Shown here in pieces: positions 8,449 to 18,445 of a stretch of DNA of 64,000 bases. The DNA is from Tenrec ecaudatus. Its lineage: Eukaryota; Chordata; Mammalia; Afrosoricida; Tenrecidae. The position numbers and the translations under genes were made by a program. The notes below the pieces were generated by a model. The model did no database searches, was not told the DNA's origin, and saw only the letters and a list, made by a program, of their open reading frames with translations. The stretch is taken from assembly GCF_050624435.1 (NCBI RefSeq), contig NC_134546.1, positions 10,439,001 to 10,503,000 on the forward strand, read 5' to 3'. Each line of letters begins with the position of its first letter. Within the stretch, counting starts at the first letter, position 1.

Positions 8449-10095
8449 CTGGATGTAATGAAGAGGTAATAGCTGAGATAAATTACACTTCTTTAAAGTA
8501 ATATTTTGAGATGTTCTTGAAAAATAATGTACTTCCTAAATCCTAGCTAAATTTCTGACACAGCCCAATTTATGCCTCTTGCAAAAACATGCCACAGAAA
8601 ATAGAGCTGATCTCTTTCATTTAAATATTTCCCAGTGCCCTAAGCGCTGGGAAATAGTTGATGTGAGGATCCAGGAAACACAACATCTCCAAAAGGAGCT
8701 TCAATGGGACTTGGAATCTAGTTCTGTGAGTAGAATTCCAAACTCCCCGGGTTCTCGCGATGACGCTCATTTAACCGTGGAGTGATCTACGCCCATTTGA
8801 GAAGAATCACGTCCTCTCCAAGGAGAAACCAGGAAAGCTTGGCAGTGCAGAATTCAAGGAGCACGTGACACTCGCTAATGGTACCTGCCACCATTGTAAT
8901 TTGGGGTTTGAAATCAGGGTGACACTGCCCCCTCAAAACATCTCGATCCTGGTTGTTTTTTTTTTTTTAAAGAAAATGATCCAGGTAGAATATCTAAGAG
9001 AGAGAGCTGTTGAGGAGTATTCTCTTCAGGGTAGTGCAAAAAAGTGTATTCAACATTCCCCGCAGTGCAATGTTTCAGACATCTGCGCAGGTAATTCACT
9101 TGAAGGAATGCTGCCCAAGGACTGGGATTGCTAGCTTTCCTGGAATGTCCGAGAGCAACTGAATTTGGTAACAGGCAAGCCAAGTTCAAGTATTCTCAGA
9201 CTTTCTATTGCGTCTCTGTAGCAGAAATCACTACCTCCCACCCTTGTGGGACATTCTGGGGGTGTGAGAACTCTGGTCCATGCAGTGGCGAATGCTTTGA
9301 TCTCACCCACACAGACAGACACCATCTCGTTCGCTGGCGGCATGTAAAATGTCCTTTTTTGCCACTTCAGGATTCATGACCACAGGAACCCCAAAGTCCC
9401 CTCAACTCCATGGATGATACTGATTTCCTTTCACCACAAAACCCACCCTGACTGCTTTTCCACCAATGGTGAATCCCCAGACCGTCGAAGTCTGTTCTGA
9501 TGCTCAGACTTTCCAACCTTCGTTGTTGGATGCTGTTGAACCTAGTGACCCCATTTGCCTCAAACCTAAAGTTTTTCATTAAACAATCTGTGGACGTGTG
9601 TGGTGGGGAGTGTGTGAAGGAAAATTCAGTTCACTCTCCCCTACCTCCAGATATTATACATTTTGTAGCTTCTTTAATGGTTGCTCCACAAGTAAATGAT
9701 CTGTGGAGTACGTTGCCTTTTTTTATATGACAACTTTTAAAATATACCCCCAAGCAAACACAATCGTGTAAATGAGGCTCGACACACTCAGTTTCCATGT
9801 GACCAATTCCAGGTTATCTCCACCCGCACTCACGCCTTCTTTTCTGCATTGCTTCTAAACAAACTGATGAGCAGTTTACCCCTCTAAAGCTTTCTCTGAG
9901 CCTTCTCAGCCCAGAAGACAGTCACTGCTTCCTTTGGACCTCCTGATAGTTCTCTGTCTGCTCCCACCTATGGCTTGTCTGGAATTACAGACATTTTGGT
10001 ACGCCCACTGTGAACTTGAGAATGGCAATTCACATTTGGCATGACCTAGCAAAAGGAATTTGGGAAGGGGAAGTCTCGACGTGGAAAGAAGATGG
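8447..10095. other. Unique-looking sequence, no gene found
   Basis: About 1.6 kb with no recognised transposon, of roughly even base composition and with several CpGs near 8640-8800. Frames at 8865-9134, 9128-9379 and the antisense ones overlap each other and have no domain. It could be intronic or intergenic. Conservation cannot be judged from one sequence. Confidence 0.5.
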
Positions 10096-10099
10096 ACAG

Positions 10100-10255
10100 T
10101 GAGGTGGCCAGCCCTGGTGGCAAAACCCAGTCTGCGACTTGTTTGCTACATGGCCTTGAGCAAGCTACTTAACCTCTCTGACCCTTACTATCCTAATCCA
10201 TGAACATGGAATTTTGCCTTGCTTCACAGCACTGTGAAGGATTGAAATCAACAAG
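10100..10255 (+). repeat. MIR SINE
   Basis: The core 'gccttgagcaagctacttaacctctctga' matches the MIR core almost exactly. It is preceded by 'cagtctgcgacttg' and followed by 'cacagcactgtgaaggattgaaa', the expected 3' portion of MIR. Confidence 0.85.
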
Positions 10256-10280
10256 AACACAACAAGACACCAGAAAACAA

Positions 10281-10460
10281 CAGCCAAGCCCATTGCCACC
10301 AAGCAGATTCTGACTCAGAGCCACCCTACGAGTGACAGTAGAATAATCTTAACAGCAACAGCCTGGCACATCTTCCCCTGTGGAGCTACAGGTGGGTGGG
10401 GACTGTAGACGTTTTTGTTAACATCTTGTCACTTTAACCACCGTGCCACCGAGGGCTCCT
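10281..10460 (-). repeat. AfroSINE-type SINE
   Basis: Antisense order: 'cccattgccaccaagcagattctgactcag' at the left and 'ccaccgtgccaccgagggctcc' at the right, the latter being the antisense of the SINE start 'ggagccctggtggca'. It is the first of three antisense copies clustered between 10.28 and 10.93 kb. Confidence 0.75.
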
Positions 10461-10479
10461 TCAGTGAGCGCTCACTCAC

Positions 10480-10625
10480 CACCTGCTGCCACTGAGTCAA
10501 TTCAGACTCCCAGTGGCCCTATTGGACAGAACAAGACAGCTCCACCGGGTGTCTGAGGCCGAGACTCTGAACCTTTAAGCACGCCAGCAGCCTTATCTTC
10601 CTCCTGAGTAGCAGCTGGCGGGCAT
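10480..10625 (-). repeat. AfroSINE-type SINE, partial
   Basis: 'ctgccactgagtcaattcagactc' and 'ctattggacagaacaagacagctcc' are the antisense 3' half. The head is eroded past 'cctcctgagtagcagctgg'. It lies just before the palindromic MITE. Confidence 0.7.
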
Positions 10626-10655
10626 GACTTGTCGCGTGGTTGGCACGTCGTGGGG

Positions 10656-10734
10656 GAGGGACTTCAAAAAGTTCATGAGAAAATATGCCGTCGTTTTTCA
10701 ATTCCATTGTTTCACGAACTTTTGGAGCACCCTC
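10656..10734 (+). mobile_element. Palindromic ~79-bp MITE, mariner-like
   Basis: The left end 'gagggacttcaaaaagttca' and the reverse complement of the right end 'gaacttttggagcaccctc' match at most positions, so the whole unit can fold into one long hairpin. Size and architecture are those of mariner-derived MITEs of the MADE1 kind, and the 'cttcaaaaagttcatg' terminus is one I associate with a mammalian mariner family. A TA lies one base beyond the right end, but no TA was found at the left. There is no coding capacity. Confidence 0.65.
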
Positions 10735-10760
10735 ATAGAAGTGCTGACACTACCACTAAA

Positions 10761-10932
10761 CCGAAAACCAGTTACCGTCACCTTGACACTGACCCGTGTG
10801 TCAGAGTATGTGCCATAGTAGATCTGTGCACCACAAGGCTTTTCAATAGCGTGTCTTTCAGGAGTAGACCTTCAGGCTTTTTTATATCTCTGCTTGGGAT
10901 TCGAACCTCCAACTGTTAGCAGCTGAGCACAT
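10761..10932 (-). repeat. AfroSINE-type SINE, degraded
   Basis: 'aaccagttaccgtcaccttgaca' corresponds to the antisense tail, and 'gattcgaacctccaactgttagcagctgag' is a well-kept antisense B-box-containing head. The middle is rearranged. Confidence 0.7.
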
Positions 10933-11034
10933 TAGAAGGTGGTTCTACCCAGGGACTTATTTATTATTAGAGTTTAGTATATGTTGCCACTGGATTAAAC
11001 GGGATAAAACTAGTGTTTTACTAATTTTGTTGAG

Positions 11035-11125
11035 AATGGTGTTAATACTTTCACTTTACTAACGAGGAAACTGAGGTTGAGCAAGGCTATGTGACTTGAT
11101 CAAGGTTACTCAAGTAGTTAGACAT
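11035..11125 (-). repeat. MIR SINE fragment
   Basis: 'actttactaacgaggaaactgaggttgagc' with 'tgtgacttgatcaaggttactcaagtagt' is the antisense MIR core-to-head region. Confidence 0.75.
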
Positions 11126-11544
11126 GTTGGTGGGCTTAGTCTACAGAGGAATTCTTGGTCACTGCCTAACTTGCTTTTATTCAAATGTCTTTGAGGCATT
11201 GCAAATAATTGCACTTTTAAAATCTTTAAGAAAAATAGCCTTTCTTCAAATCACATATTGCTATTAGCATTGCATATAACACAATCCAAGAAATATGCTC
11301 ATTGGAAGCCTTGAAAATGAGAGAGTGAATAATGGAAGGATGCTTGCAGACCAAATTGACTTTCACTTAAAACATTTATGAGAATAGAGATCTGATAGAA
11401 GATTAATATAGCCACTTGCAGGATGCAATGCAAAATAGACAGAAACTTTTATGCTTTACTAATTTTGATGATGTAGTGGAAAAATATACTTAGAGGCATA
11501 ACTTCCACAAGGCACTGAAAGCCGTGAGTCAAAGGGTCAATGTT

Positions 11545-11625
11545 AGTAAATTGCTTACCACAGTCTGGCACATAACAAGCATGAAATAAGTGTTTATTGG
11601 ATAAGATGAAGGATGAAGTATTAAA
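11545..11625 (+). repeat. MIR-like 3' fragment
   Basis: 'gtctggcacataacaagcatgaaataagtgtttattgga' follows the pattern of the MIR 3' end ('gcctggcacatagtaagcgctcaataaatg'). Only this end is present. Confidence 0.55.
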
Positions 11626-11715
11626 TGCTTAATATATTAAGTCACCCGGAACCAGAGGTGGTGTTTAATGCTTAAATAAGTCTTAAGAAAACATTCAAAC
11701 ATACTCGAAGATGGT

Positions 11716-12310
11716 TGTTATATATTGAATTGTGGCCCCCCAAATGCATGCTGTAAATTCTAACCTCTGCCATCCCATTTGGGAATGAGTTTGTTATGTT
11801 AACAATAAAGACTTAGTGTAGAGTATGTTTTGAACCAATCTCTCTTGAGGTAGAAAAGAAAATAATAATCAAGAGAGAGAAGCAGAGATGGGGGAAGAGA
11901 GAGGCCAAGCCACATGAAGACTGCTTAGGAGAAGAGCGCAGAAGAGACATGGACCTTCCTCCAGGGTCCACAGAGAGAGAAAGCCTTTCCCTGGAGCCCA
12001 TGTCCTGAATTCAGAATTCGAGCCTTCTGATGTTGAGCGAGGCAGTGCCTGGTGGCATTGAGATGGGAATCGCAAGGCCAGGAGTTGACCCCACCAGCAA
12101 CCATGTGGGAAAAAGTTGAGGTGGCTTTGCTCCTGTAAAGATTTACCATTTCTAAAACCCCAATGGGAAGTTCTACTCTGTTCTCCAGAGTTGCTCCGAG
12201 TCGAAAAGGACTCAAGGGCCGTGAGTTATTGAGTGAAACTGTGAGAAAGTACATTTCTGTTCCAGCCATCCATGAATGGTTTCTCTGTTGTCACAACACT
12301 TGATAACTAA
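11716..12310 (+). repeat. 5' LTR of the MaLR element (interrupted by a SINE)
   Basis: It shares ordered blocks with the 3' LTR: 'tattgaattgtggccccccaaat', 'atgctgtaaat', 'ccatttgggaatgag', 'gagatgggggaag', 'gagaggccaag', 'agagagaaagcctt' and 'ctgtgagaaagtacatttctgtt'. Without the inserted SINE it is about 400 bases, equal to the 3' LTR. Confidence 0.75.
12045..12238 (+). repeat. AfroSINE inserted in the 5' LTR
   Basis: The unit runs from 'gtgcctggtggcattgagatgg' through 'tgtgggaaaaagttgaggtggc' and 'gggaagttctactctgttctcc' to 'gttgctccgagtcgaaaaggactc'. The LTR text resumes at 'ctgtgagaaagtac'. This fixes the SINE as younger than the LTR. Confidence 0.8.
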
Positions 12311-12332
12311 GAATTTGGTCCCGGAAGAGTGG
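12311..12332 (+). promoter_or_regulatory. Candidate primer-binding site of the MaLR element
   Basis: 'tttggtcccggaagagtgg' lies immediately after the 5' LTR. In ERVL/MaLR elements this place holds a sequence close to 'tggtaccaggagtggg', complementary to tRNA-Leu. The match is imperfect, and the role is inferred from position. Confidence 0.5.
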
Positions 12333-12867
12333 AGTGTTGCTCTAACCAATACCTACAATGCTGAAGTAGTTTTGGAATGGGGTAGTGGCTGGAGATCGAC
12401 AGAATTTGAAGGGGCCTAATATGTCTTGAAAATATTGTAGTGACAAATATGGCTGTCAAAGGCAATTCTGGTGAGGACTCAAGTGAGGCGTGATGGAAAT
12501 GTGGGATTAAATATGTTTCTGGCGGACTTGTGATTGGACAATGAAGGAAGGGCAATGCTTTTTATACAGAGGCAAAGAACTTGTCTGAATTATATTCAAA
12601 AGTTTGGTAGAAGGTAGAACTTGTAAGTAGTGAATTTGGATTTCTGATTGAGAAGATTTCTAAGCAAGAGCTTAAAGGGGCTGTGTGGGTGTCTCCTTGC
12701 CACTTAGAGTACAATGAGGGAGGACAAAAAAGGGGCTTCAAAACGAACTGTGCAAGGTGAAACAAAACAAAGATTTAGAGAATTCTGTTGTACAAACAGA
12801 GGACATGGGTTTTAGAAGATTCACCAAGGATGTAGCCAGAGGGGATAGGCCTGTGTTGATCAGGAAG

Positions 12868-13060
12868 CCTGCTGTGCTGTGGTTATGTGTGAGGTGGGCT
12901 GCCAACCTTACAGTCAGCAGTTTGAAACCACCAAGCTTCAAGAGAGAAAGGCTGGGCTTTCTACTCACATAAACAGCTACAGTCAAGAAACCCACAGGGG
13001 GATCTATGAGTCAATAGATCAATGCTGATTGACTCCATGCAGTGGGCTTTGTTTGCCCTC
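12868..13060 (+). repeat. AfroSINE inserted in the MaLR internal region
   Basis: 'gctgtgctgtggttatgtgtgaggtgggctgcc' head, 'cagtcagcagtttgaaaccacc' B-box-like block, 'agagagaaaggctgggctttctac' linker and a 3' part 'atgagtcaatagatcaatgctgattgac' with the RTE-like tail ending near 'gcagtgggctttg'. Confidence 0.75.
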
Positions 13061-13882
13061 CTAGTGGATTTAACCAGCTACCAGAGCAGAAAATCTATAG
13101 GTTTACACTGAAGAAGACAGAGAAAGCAAACCAAAGAAGCCAAAGGAGCTATAGCCACTGCTGGAAGGAGCACAGAGAGCAGGGTGAGGCCAAGGTCGCT
13201 TGCATCTCCAAGGGTGGGGCCACAGCCTCCTAGATTCCAGAGCGCAGGGCTGTTGTTAAGGTATACTGGGGCATGGGGCCACAGCTCGAGGCTGAGGGGA
13301 CAGAGCAAACATGTCCAAGGGGCAGAAGAATGGGCTTGCGGGGGCTGAGATGTGGGGGTCGCAATTCAGATGGTCTGTCATAGGGCCACCAAAGCTGATG
13401 GAGCAGAGTTGCCATTTTAGTGGGATTAGAAGATGGAGATGAAGCCTAGGGCCAACGGACCTCCGCCTATAACCAATGCCTGGAGTATGGGAGGCTCTTG
13501 CCCAGATGGTCCCGATGGACAGAGACTTGTTGGCAAGTCTTGAGAACTTGTGTACATTGCTCTGGGTTTGGCATTTGCTTGGTGCCCGTTATCCCTTCTT
13601 TTCCTTCATTTTCTCCTATTTCTAATGAAAATGATTACATTGTGTCTGTTCCACAGTACTTTGGAAAGAAATGACTTACAATTGCTATTTCACAGGTTTA
13701 CAGATGAAGAGGAGGTTGGGCCAGGATGAAATCTGTTTAAAGTCTCACCCATATTTGATTTTGATGATTCAGAAGATGAGATTTGGGGCTTGGAGTCGCT
13801 TTAAGGCTTTTGAGCTGGTGTGATGGGGTGAACGTGTTTTTCATGTGAGAAGGACTCGAGTTTTGGGGTGTCAAATGGGTGG

Positions 13883-14275
13883 AATTTATGGATTGATTGC
13901 TGTCCCCCTAAACTATGTGCTGTAAATACTAGAGGTGTAATTATCATGCCATTTGGGAATGAGCTGCCTAGTATGCTAACGAGGCAGGGTTGCTGTAGGG
14001 TGTCTTTGGGGTCACATCTCTTTTGAGATATAATGGAGATTAAAGGTCAAGAGACTGCAGAGATGGGGGAAGCAAGAGGCCAAGCACAGGAAGATTGCCT
14101 ACTAGCAGTAGCTCCAACAGACTCTATCTGCCACTGACAGAGAGAAAGCCTTCCCCTGAGCTGGTACCCTGCATTTAGACTTTTAGCTTCCTGAGCTGTG
14201 AGAAAATAACTTTCCGTCTGTTAAAGCCACGCACTAGTGGTCTTTCTGCTATAGCAGCCCTAGGTAACCATGACA
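13883..14275 (+). repeat. 3' LTR of the MaLR element
   Basis: About 393 bases. It begins at 'atttatggattgattgctgtccccct' (TG start mutated) and ends '..gtaaccatgaca'. It is colinear with the 5' LTR once that copy's SINE is ignored. 'gagctgtgagaaaataact' near 14195 stands where the polyadenylation region of MaLR LTRs usually lies. Confidence 0.7.
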
Positions 14276-14302
14276 GTGCTATATTTCATGGATTCTTTCT
14301 AC

Positions 14303-14333
<31 letters not shown>
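14303..14333. repeat. (TG)n microsatellite
   Basis: Fifteen uninterrupted TG units, about 27 bases beyond the 3' LTR. Likely polymorphic. Confidence 0.95.
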
Positions 14334-14335
<2 letters not shown>

Positions 14336-14617
14336 TTCTGGCATCTTCTGTTAGTTACATTTGTTACCTCAATATGAAAGCCTAGAGCAGCTTCCACTAA
14401 AATATTTACATTGGCTATTGAGGTTCTCAGTACTAGGTGTTTAAAATACAAATATCTAAAAGGTTGGTCTCAGAAATACAACCCAGCTAGGAAATATGTC
14501 TGTAAGGGTAGCAGCTCTCTACAAACGTTTACAATCTGAATAGAGAGTGAGTTTAATCAAGAAGAACCCAAATCAAGTGTCAGAAAGATAGGGTGTGATT
14601 TAGCTCAGGGTATTGAG

Positions 14618-15131
14618 GTAGTTAGTTTATTGTGCCAACCTGGTCGATAAACACACGTGGGGTTAATTGAAGGGTGGAGAGATAAATGACTCAGTGATCC
14701 TCGCCTTTCTAATTCACGGGTCTCTTGCTTTTGTGTTGGTTGGACCAGGGTGCAGCTGCCTTAGCCAGTTCTCTGCTTCAGCTGGCAAGGCTCACTTCCT
14801 GTAAAACATCCCCAAGGAGAAGCCACATGGACCTACCCTGATGCAGCTCTGGGTGCTGGAGCAGTCATGTGGAGACCCCTGCCTGTGGTGAGATGCGTAC
14901 ACGTTCACTGATTCGGCTTTCCTCCTGCAGTCGGCATCATCGTGTGTGTTTTGTGAGATGGAGGAGGACTTTGTAGTTTGGTGTTGGACATATGGGTGAA
15001 TGTTGGACTTGTGGGGGTGGGCAGCACTGGGCTAGGATATTTCCTTTATGTGCACTTACCCTTTATATAACACTCCCTCTTATATATGAGTTTGGGTGGA
15101 TTAGTTTCTCTAAAGTACCCAGACTAACACA
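14618..15131 (+). mobile_element. Solo LTR (same family as 6493-7138), plus orientation
   Basis: It starts 'gtagttagtttattgtgccaacc' and ends 'aagtacccagactaacaca'. It is colinear over about 500 bases with the copy at 55073-55580: 'cacacgtggggttaattgaag', 'cgcctttctaattcacgggtctcttgctt', 'gcagctgccttagccagtt', 'agccacatggacctacc', 'catgtggagacccctgcc', 'gttggacatatgggt' and 'ccctttatataacactccct'. The start matches the antisense end of the 6493 and 49362 copies. The 'tttatata' stretch near the end would be a promoter or polyadenylation signal candidate. Confidence 0.7.
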
Positions 15132-15134
15132 GGT

Positions 15135-15780
15135 ACCATTCCACGGAAAGTAAACAGTTGGTCTTCAAGAATCTCTGAATAGCTACTGTAAAGCTTCCTG
15201 AGGACAGGCTGTTCATTTGTGCATGTTCCAGGCCCATTATACACATTGACTGTGGGATGGGACGGAAACTACTTACACCCTGGTCTCACTGTAGCAGGAA
15301 CCTGGTTTTGTGCTTATTCTTATTGCCCAAGGTTGCCTCAGCAAGTTCCAGAACGTTGGGGTAGTTATATTAGATATTTTTCTGATAAGTTTTGGACAAT
15401 AATCTCAATAGGATCCAGGTTGTATATGGCAAAATACCAAGCTGCTCTGGTATGACTGCATCTATGGATTTTGATGCTGGCCAAGATGAAGCAGACATGG
15501 AATGGGGACAAATGCGGAATAGAACAATTGCTGCCTCCGTTGCTCTTGACAGAAGCATTTGGGAGAAGCCTTCGGTTAGGAGGAGGGCCATGCGTTTGCT
15601 ATTCATGGAGAGACTCTTCTTTCTTCTTCAGGATCTGAAGCTAATAGTAATGAACTTATATTATCGATCTTCAGGGTAGCTCATGGGATCAGTCCCTTGG
15701 GGTCTGCTGAGGAACCCACACTTCTGATTACCCTCTCAAACTCACTGCCATCGAATTAGGAAGGAGCAGTAACCCCCTTT
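15135..15780. other. No recognised feature
   Basis: Contains a 95-codon frame at 15392-15679 whose product I do not recognise. It has no domain, and the surrounding DNA has no splice or promoter context that I can support. Confidence 0.4.
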
Positions 15781-15782
15781 CT

Positions 15783-16465
15783 TATTTTTTAAAACAATTT
15801 ATTAGGGGCTCTTACAACTCTTATCACAGTCCATACATATACATACATCAATTGTATAAAGCACATCTGGACATTCTTTGCCCTAATCATTTTTTTCTCC
15901 TCTTTTCTTTTTTTACATATTATTAGGGACTCATACAACTCTTACCACAATCCATACATATACATACATCAATTGTATAAAGCACATCCATACATTCCCT
16001 GCCCCAATCATTCTCAAAGCATTTGCTCTCCACTTAAGCCCTTTGCATCAGGTCCTCTTTTTTTCCCCCCTCCCTCCCCGCTCCCCCTCCCTCATGTGCC
16101 CTTGGTAATTTATACATCGTTATTTTGTCATATCTTGCCCTATCCGGCGTCTCCCTTCACCACCTCCTCTGCCGTCCCTCTCCCAGGGAGGAGGTCACAT
16201 GTGGATCCTTGTAATCAGTTCCCCCTTTCCAACCCACTCACCCTCCACTCTCCCAGCATCGCCCCTCACACCCTTGGTCCTGAAGATATCATCCACCCTG
16301 GATTCCCTGTGCCTCCAGCCCTCATATGTACCAGTGTATAACCTCTGCCCTATCCAGCCCTGCAAGGTAGAATTCAGATCATGGTAGTTGGGAGGAGGAA
16401 GCATCTAGGATCTGGGGGAAAGCTGTGTTCTTCATCGGTACTACCTCGCACCACCCCCTTTCTTT
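15783..16465 (-). mobile_element. L1 LINE 3' UTR, copy A
   Basis: The antisense end starts with 'ttttttaaaacaatttattagggg'. Two tandem units of the terminal region follow (about 15798-15918 and 15919-16018), both with 'atacatcaattgtataaagcacatc'. Next comes a polypyrimidine tract at 16059-16095, the antisense of the G-rich polypurine tract typical of L1 3' UTRs. Finally 'cctgaagatatcatccaccctggattccctgtgcctcc', a block also present in copies B and C. No ORF2 sequence is retained. The long plus-strand frames here are shadows. Confidence 0.75.
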
Positions 16466-16469
16466 AGTA

Positions 16470-17030
16470 TGTTTGAGTCCTGGTATCCTGGGCATGTTCA
16501 ACCCAGGGACTTTGGCTTAGGTGTGGGGTGGGCAGCTCTCCACCAAGAGGCCCTCAGGGTGCAGCGTCTTGAGAGGAGGTGAAATGTCATAGATGAGCCA
16601 TCAGCTGGTACAACCACCTCAAATGTCTTACTCTGGTCTTTGTGTCATCCCTGATGGAAACATTTGAACCATTATCTTGCTTCTGCCTGGGGAGAGCACC
16701 TCAGGTTCCCCAAGTTTAGCCCGAGGCAGAAAAGATGCCATACCCCAGGGGCTGCTTCTAGCAAGGGAGCTATTGCTCTTGCACGCATCACTAAGCATAG
16801 CATGAAATGAGTCTCTAAAAGGAGGGCGCATGACCAATGCGTGTCAGATGTTCAGGCTTTCGTGGGGCTCCAGCCAGGGCCAGGGATGTGGCTAGCTGGA
16901 ATAAGAGGGAGAAAAGTAACTTGAAGGCAATCAGCCTCCCAACCCCCGACTCATCCCACAGAGTCCAAGGCATGGAGGGGCGGGTAGGCAGCATGAGTGA
17001 TTCTGAGGAAGACCTTCCTGTGCCTCCGAT
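16470..17030. other. No recognised feature
   Basis: Mixed-composition sequence with overlapping short frames on both strands and no domain. No repeat was recognised. Confidence 0.45.
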
Positions 17031-17039
17031 CAGAACCCT

Positions 17040-17118
17040 TCACCAACTGCCCGCTTACCAACAGTGTGACCTTGGGTGAGTGAGTTACTTTACCTTTCTG
17101 TGCTTCTCTGCAATGGGG
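17040..17118 (+). repeat. MIR SINE core
   Basis: 'cagtgtgaccttgggtgagtgagttactttacctttctgtgc' is a good match to the MIR core, with an oligo-G remnant 'caatgggggc' after it. Confidence 0.75.
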
Positions 17119-17723
17119 GCATGGAGAGTAGGGAACCATCAACACAGACATGGTAAACATTTGAATCTGCTCCTGGCAAATAAGCAGGTGCCCCGTACAC
17201 ATGAGCTATGAAGATCGGTGGCTCAGACTCACTGTTATGCTGTGATTGACTTAGGTTGTCTACAGTTTGTTCCAGAGAGGGCTGTGTTTTTTTAAAAACA
17301 GATCATTGTTGTACTGAAATACATCCATCCAAACAAAACAGCTGTCATTGCAACCATCTTTATGTGTGCAATTTAGTGACGTGAAGCATGTTCCGTATGT
17401 TGTGCAACCGTCACCACTACCTGTTCCAATTTTCCCCAACATCCTTAGCAGAAACTACACCTTAAGCAATCCCTCTCCATGTCTCTCTCCTACCTGTTCT
17501 TGGCAATCTCTAATAAACGTTGGTTTCGATGCAGTTGTCTATTCCAGAGAATAAATTAAATAAATACATTCATATAAATGACATCATAAAATATTTGATC
17601 TTTTGTGACTAACTTGTATTTCACTTAGTACCATGTCTTCAAGGTTCATCCAAGTTGTAGCATGTATTTGAATTTCATCACGCTTTAAGGATGAATAATA
17701 GTCCATTCCATCATATGGATTTA

Positions 17724-18081
17724 CAGGCAGGCCCTGGATTATGAATCAGTTCCAAATCTGCTGGCTTCCTTAAATCTAATTTGTTCCTAAGTCTGAATAG
17801 TTAGGCTCGGTTCGTATCTGATGTCTGCTGGTTAAGTATTTGTCTTAGCATATAGTGTACCTTCTTATGGATAAAAAGAGAAAAGAAACACTTCCAGGCA
17901 CAGGAAGTCACCTGTAACAATAATATATGAATAATATTTCATGTGCATCACAAAGTTGTGTCTGTTGGCTATTACAAACTGTAGTATGTGCTTCACATTT
18001 TAAATATAATAGACTTTGTAGGGGTTGGTTCATAACTACAGGTCAAACATAAACTGGGGTTCATAACCCAGTGGCTATCTG
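17724..18081 (+). mobile_element. Tigger/mariner-like nonautonomous DNA transposon nested in L1
   Basis: The left end 'caggcaggccctggattatg' and the reverse complement of the right end 'gttcataacccagtggctatctg' are imperfect inverted repeats of about 24 bases. A TA dinucleotide lies outside each end (17722-17723 and 18082-18083), as for Tc1/mariner-type insertion. The L1 text is continuous across the 358-base insertion. It carries no transposase frame. Confidence 0.7.
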
Positions 18082-18186
18082 TACAACACTTGATTTATTT
18101 ATTCATTTGTTGAGGGGCATTTCCGTTGTTTCCACCGTTGGCTCTGGTGACACAGGACTGTACAAAGCTCAAGGAGAACCCCCCTT

Positions 18187-18222
18187 CTTTCTATTCCATT
18201 CCCCCCCCACACACACACACGT
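18187..18222. repeat. Poly(C)-(CA)n low-complexity stretch in L1
   Basis: A run of C residues followed by a short CA repeat interrupts the L1 text. Confidence 0.75.
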
Positions 18223-18445
18223 GAAGCCCCTTCATTGGACTACAATGAACATTGTGATACAAATATCTTCTGAGTCTCTGCTTTCAAATCTTTTGAATCC
18301 TATGGTAGCTCAATGCTTAATTTTGGAGGAATTACCAAATTGTTTCCCACAGCAACAACACCATTTTATAATCCCAATGGCACTGCATGAGGGTCCAAAT
18401 TTCTTCACTGAAGTGCGGGCTGCTCTGGGGCACAGATGCTTCATG

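Larger units (their letters stand above)
11716..14275 (+). mobile_element. MaLR-type nonautonomous LTR retrotransposon with both LTRs
   Basis: Two related terminal repeats bracket a ~1.6 kb internal region in the same orientation. That is the size and plan of mammalian apparent LTR retrotransposons, which lack retroviral gag-pol-env genes and depended on ERVL proteins. The 5' LTR starts TGTTATATATTG and the 3' LTR ends ATGACA. A primer-binding-like sequence follows the 5' LTR. Just before the 3' LTR lies 'gtgagaaggact..gagttttgggg', which matches the end of MaLR internal sequences. Two AfroSINEs have inserted, at 12045-12238 and 12868-13060. No clear 5-bp target duplication remains. No open frame of viral type was seen. 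Confidence 0.75.
17282..18445 (-). mobile_element. Old L1 (L1M-type) 3' region, split by a DNA transposon
   Basis: Antisense landmarks of old L1 elements occur in order: 'gttgtgcaaccgtcaccactacc' (17398), 'acttgtatttcacttagtaccatgtcttcaaggttcatcc' (17610), 'gaataatagtccattcc' (17692), then after the insertion 'ttatttattcatttgttgaggggcatttccgttg', 'caatgaacattgtgatacaaatatcttc' and 'ttgtttcccacagcaacaacaccattttataatccca' (to about 18390). The frame is fully degraded. Confidence 0.8.

Noticed and set aside
14618..15131. Considered as a DNA transposon because of the inverted 'ttag/ctaa' ends
   Set aside because: Sister copies at 6493 and 49362 show 5-bp target duplications and TG/CA ends, which fit an LTR.
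15392..15679. 95-codon plus-strand frame with a mixed, protein-like composition
   Set aside because: No recognisable domain, no start context or splice support, and a 94-codon frame is expected by chance in 64 kb.
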